From CAITWD01 sp963727285 (GTDB lineage: Bacteria; Actinomycetota; Thermoleophilia; Miltoncostaeales; Miltoncostaeaceae), in contig CAVSFF010000009.1 of the NCBI GenBank assembly GCA_963727285.1, positions 310,001-374,000 on the forward strand: a stretch of DNA of 64,000 bases, written 5' to 3'. The notes below the pieces were generated by a model that saw only the letters and a list, made by a program, of their open reading frames with translations, was not told the DNA's origin and did no database searches. Made by a program: the position numbers and the translations under genes. Positions 61,286 to 64,000 of this stretch are shown here, piece by piece (within the stretch, counting starts at the first letter, position 1; every line of letters begins with the position of its first letter).

Positions 61286-62247
61286 GCGACACCCCCGACC
61301 ACGTCGGCAGCGGGCTCGGGCACCTCGGTCTCCCCCGGCGTCGACCCTTCGGTCAGGCGGAAGAAGAGATCCTCGAGCGTCGCCGTATCCGGCACAAGCG
61401 CGGTGATTCGCAGGCCGGATTCGACCAACGCCACCGACAGCTCGGCGACCGCCGGCTCGGCCGCGTCAAGATGGATCTCCAATCCGTCGAGCCGTGCGGA
61501 CGCGACGCCGGCTTGCGCCTCGCAGACGGCCACCGCGGCGGCGTTGTCGCTCGTCCGCAGCCGGTATCCGGTCTTGGCGGTGGCCTTGAGGTCGGCGATC
61601 GCGCCTTCATAGACGATGCGCCCGGCGCGGACGATGGCCACCCGATCGCACAGCTCCTCGACCTCTGCCAGCAGATGACTCGAGAGGAGGACCGTCATCC
61701 CGTCGTCGGCGAGCCGCCGGATCAGCGCGCGCATGTCGCGCATCCCGCCCGGGTCGAGCCCCGTGGCCGGCTCGTCGAGAATCAGCAACCGCGGCTCCCG
61801 GAGCAGGGCCGCCGCGATGCCGAGCCGCTGGCGCATCCCGTGCGAGTACCCGCCGACCTTGTCGTCGGCGCGGGCGGTCAGCTCCACCGTATCGAGCGCC
61901 GCCTCGACGCGGGATTCGGCATCGTGACCGTCATAGGCCGCCATCATCCGCATGTTGGTCCGCGCCGACAGATACGGGTAGAAGCGCGGGGCCTCGACGA
62001 AACCGGCGACCCCGTCGAGGGCGGCTGCGCCCTCGGCGATCGGGTCCCGCCCGAACAGCCGGACCGATCCCGCGGTCGGGTAGATCAGCCCCAGCATCAT
62101 CCGCAGGGTTGTGGTCTTTCCGGCGCCGTTGGGCCCGAGGAAGCCATAGACGTCACCGCGGTTGACCGTCAGATCGACGTCATAAACCGCGGTGATCCGT
62201 CCGTATTGCTTGACCAGCCCCCGCGCCTCGACGGGAGTCTCGGTCAC
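61282..62247 (-). CDS. ABC transporter ATP-binding protein
   Basis: This 321-residue ATPase has Walker A GPNGAGKTTT, signature YSHGMRQRLGIAAALL (in which SHGMRQ takes the place of SGGMRQ), Walker B LLILDEPATGLDPGG and H-loop SSHLLAEVE. The ~90-residue C-terminal extension is typical of drug- or bacitracin-type exporters. It overlaps the permease gene (ATGA) and the LolA-like gene (ATGA), so all three are coupled. Confidence 0.94.
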   Translation of the reverse strand: MTETPVEARGLVKQYGRITAVYDVDLTVNRGDVYGFLGPNGAGKTTTLRMMLGLIYPTAGSVRLFGRDPIAEGAAALDGVAGFVEAPRFYPYLSARTNMRMMAAYDGHDAESRVEAALDTVELTARADDKVGGYSHGMRQRLGIAAALLREPRLLILDEPATGLDPGGMRDMRALIRRLADDGMTVLLSSHLLAEVEELCDRVAIVRAGRIVYEGAIADLKATAKTGYRLRTSDNAAAVAVCEAQAGVASARLDGLEIHLDAAEPAVAELSVALVESGLRITALVPDTATLEDLFFRLTEGSTPGETEVPEPAADVVGGVA

Positions 62248-63413
62248 GAAAGGTCACCTGCCGCGGTCTCTGCGGCGATCGGCAGCACCGACCCGGCCAC
62301 CGTGTAGCTGACCCCGCTCTTGGTGAAGGTCACGATCGTTCCCAGCGGCGTGGCGAGCTCATGTCCGGAGACGCCGGCGACGGTCACCTTCGGAAGCTGG
62401 TCGAGGGGTGAGCTCGCGGAGGTCGCGCCGGCAGGCCGCTCGAGGACGGCGATGCCTCCCAGCCCCTGGCCGTATGTGACCAGCGCCGCTTTGTCGCCCT
62501 TCCAGTTGACGAGTCGCACTTCGCGCCGCGGCAGGTTGTCGACGGTCGCCGGCGCGGCGATCGTGAATCCCACCTGGGCCTGGACGGCGGACAGACCGGT
62601 GACCGGCGCGGTCTTCGTCCGGGTGGTCGACGACTTCGCGGGCAGCGGCACGTCGACGACCTTGGCGTCGGCGGGCGTCGTCACATGCAACGCCGCGGCG
62701 TCGACGGGCCCGTAGGCGATGTCGTTGACCTTCAGCGCGAGCACGGGCGAGGACGGGTCGGTCGTCGAATACACCGAGACACCCAGAGGGACGCCGTTCG
62801 AGGCATCCCAGGCCAGCTGGACGTCGCCAAGCAGTCCGCCGTCGTGCTTGGGCGAGACCTTGACGCTGTAGCTCGGGACGTTCCCGTCGGTACCGGGAAT
62901 CGCCCCGGTAATGTCGAGATGGGTCGCGAGGCTGGTCAGCCGCGACTGGATCTGCTCCACGGTCGGAACCGTCCCCGCCGCGTGCGTGCCCGTCGTCTGC
63001 GAGGCGGGAAGCGCAACCTTGTAGACGGTGTTCTGCGAGCCGTCGAAGACGGTGATCTGGCTGTCGGTTACGAGAACCTGCGAGTCGAGACCGCCACCGC
63101 TGTTCTGCAGCTCGAGCCGCATGTTGCCCGTGTTGTCGATCCACAGGCGCCCGCTGGCGCCCGAGATCAACGGGTCGGTTCCGGTGAGTCCGGCCGATCC
63201 GAGCAGGTTGTTGGTGAACGTCACGTCGGCGGTGATGCCCGTCGGCTTGGTCCCCGTCGCGGCCTGGTGCAGTGCATCGGCCAGCGGCTGCGGTGCCGGC
63301 GGATTGGCCCCGCTCACCGCCATTCCGACGCCGACCCCGGCGACTCCAAGGACGACGACACCACCGATTCCGGCGAGCAGTCGGCGGGACGAGATCGTAC
63401 GCAGCGATGCCAT
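62244..63413 (-). CDS. LolA-like envelope protein
   Basis: This 389-residue exported protein has a membrane anchor (~8-35, LLAGIGGVVVLGVAGVGVGM). A LolA/LppX-like beta-rich segment follows (GRLWIDNTGNMRLELQN, VLVTDSQITVFDGSQNTVYK), then a second beta-rich domain. LolA-like folds carry lipids or lipoproteins or sense them. AGGAAGG lies seven bases before ATG 63413. It heads the ABC operon and may deliver or sense its substrate. Confidence 0.72.
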   Translation of the reverse strand: MASLRTISSRRLLAGIGGVVVLGVAGVGVGMAVSGANPPAPQPLADALHQAATGTKPTGITADVTFTNNLLGSAGLTGTDPLISGASGRLWIDNTGNMRLELQNSGGGLDSQVLVTDSQITVFDGSQNTVYKVALPASQTTGTHAAGTVPTVEQIQSRLTSLATHLDITGAIPGTDGNVPSYSVKVSPKHDGGLLGDVQLAWDASNGVPLGVSVYSTTDPSSPVLALKVNDIAYGPVDAAALHVTTPADAKVVDVPLPAKSSTTRTKTAPVTGLSAVQAQVGFTIAAPATVDNLPRREVRLVNWKGDKAALVTYGQGLGGIAVLERPAGATSASSPLDQLPKVTVAGVSGHELATPLGTIVTFTKSGVSYTVAGSVLPIAAETAAGDLS

Positions 63414-63505
63414 CGTGGGACCTTCCTGGGACGGGTTCTTCACCTACGGACGATAGCCCGGCATCTGGAAGGAATCCGGAAAGATCGGCGCGCGGGACGA
63501 CCGGC

Positions 63506-63922
63506 TCAGCCGCCGACGTTCCCCGTCTCGAGAAGACGCCGAAGGCCGTCCAGGGCCTCGCGCTGCCGACCGGCCAGCCGATCCTTCATGTCGATCAACG
63601 GATCGCGGTGCTGTGCGGCGGTTTCCCAGACGATGCGGCATCCGCCGGGCGTCGCGTCCACGGTGAATCGCGCGTGGTGGTACAGCAGCGGCAGGCCGCC
63701 GACCACCGAATAGGAATACGTCCGCCGGGTGTCGTCGCGGTCGAGAAGGTGCTCGACCAACTCGACGCCGTCGGCGCGTCGCAGCGTCCGGCGATCGCCC
63801 TCCACCTCGCACGACACGTAGGTGGGGTACCACGTGGTCACCCCGCATGGATCGCCGACGACTGCCCATGCCCGCTCGGGCGGAACCGCCACGTCAACCG
63901 ACACCGAGAACGGCTCAGCCAT
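63506..63922 (-). CDS. SRPBCC (START-like) family protein
   Basis: This 138-residue protein begins FSVSVDVAVPPERAWAVVGD, with GVTTWYPTYVSCEVEG, TYSYSVVGGLPLLYHHARF and a C-terminal helix (MKDRLAGRQREALDGLRRLL). This is the helix-grip fold of polyketide cyclase/START-like proteins, which bind hydrophobic ligands. ATG 63922 with GGAGG ten bases upstream. Ligand unknown. Confidence 0.82.
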   Translation of the reverse strand: MAEPFSVSVDVAVPPERAWAVVGDPCGVTTWYPTYVSCEVEGDRRTLRRADGVELVEHLLDRDDTRRTYSYSVVGGLPLLYHHARFTVDATPGGCRIVWETAAQHRDPLIDMKDRLAGRQREALDGLRRLLETGNVGG

Positions 63923-64000
63923 TACGACCAACCTCCATCATTGTTGGGTGGCCGCACCGGCAGCCGCGTTCGCATGATTGACGCACACCGACATCTCCCA

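Noticed and set aside
1..64000. CRISPR arrays, tRNA and rRNA genes
   Set aside because: No spaced short repeats, cloverleaf-like sequences or rRNA segments were recognised by eye on either strand.

Overview
The window is high-GC DNA with no tRNA, rRNA, CRISPR array or recognisable integrase. It looks like an actinobacterium, most likely class Thermoleophilia (Solirubrobacterales-like). The evidence is a secreted protein with INGT/NGTI repeats typical of that class, a meso-DAP type MurE, TANNNT -10 boxes lying directly before start codons (leaderless transcripts), GAAC-N4-GTTC LexA-type boxes and Fe-S APS reductase. The assignment is inferred from gene content, not measured.

Layout. 1-2.4 kb: sulfate assimilation (cysH partial, ferredoxin-sulfite reductase) behind an inverted-repeat operator. 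2.5-8.3 kb: NGTI-repeat protein, YhaM-like HD nuclease coupled to a UvrD helicase with an Fe-S RecB-type nuclease, and a DUF1015 protein. 8.3-17.0 kb: the first half of the dcw cell wall/division cluster in the order mraZ-rsmH-ftsL-ftsI-murE-murF-mraY-murD, all on the minus strand, with MraZ boxes built into its promoter. Diverging from it is a small membrane protein under two SOS boxes. 17.6-21.4 kb: a tightly overlapping operon of Ppx/GppA, an ExeA-like AAA ATPase, an RHH-like protein, two CHAD-domain ORFs and a metallophosphoesterase, probably concerned with polyphosphate.

22-35.4 kb is accessory DNA: cupin, glutaredoxin, PadR, CaCA exchanger, ClC, two paralogous MarR regulators, a proton P-type ATPase, an APC permease and a decayed zinc-ribbon repeat protein. 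Several of these genes carry many frameshifts. A 200-bp direct repeat, including the 3' half of the second MarR gene, brackets 28.7-35.2 kb.

35.4-42.1 kb returns to core metabolism: glpX, folP-like, thrB, thrC, hom and lysA in one minus-strand run. 42.1-44.3 kb: hydrolase, family-5 uracil-DNA glycosylase and an M23-like protein. 44.7-47.6 kb: cytochrome c maturation (ccmE-ccmF-ccmI-like), with a Cys-type CcmE. 47.7-58.4 kb: isocitrate lyase family enzyme, YjbQ, MDR oxidoreductase, a glutamate-synthase-like FMN protein, CDF transporter, MBL hydrolase, HD-GYP protein, FAD reductase, SDR and PAC2 proteins. 58.4-63.4 kb: a two-component system next to an ABC transporter and a LolA-like envelope protein, followed by an SRPBCC protein.

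Two cautions apply. Four otherwise intact genes (CHAD, padR, ccmF, response regulator) each need one single-base correction in a short C or G run, so the consensus may contain homopolymer errors. Functions are assigned from motifs seen in translation, without database searches.
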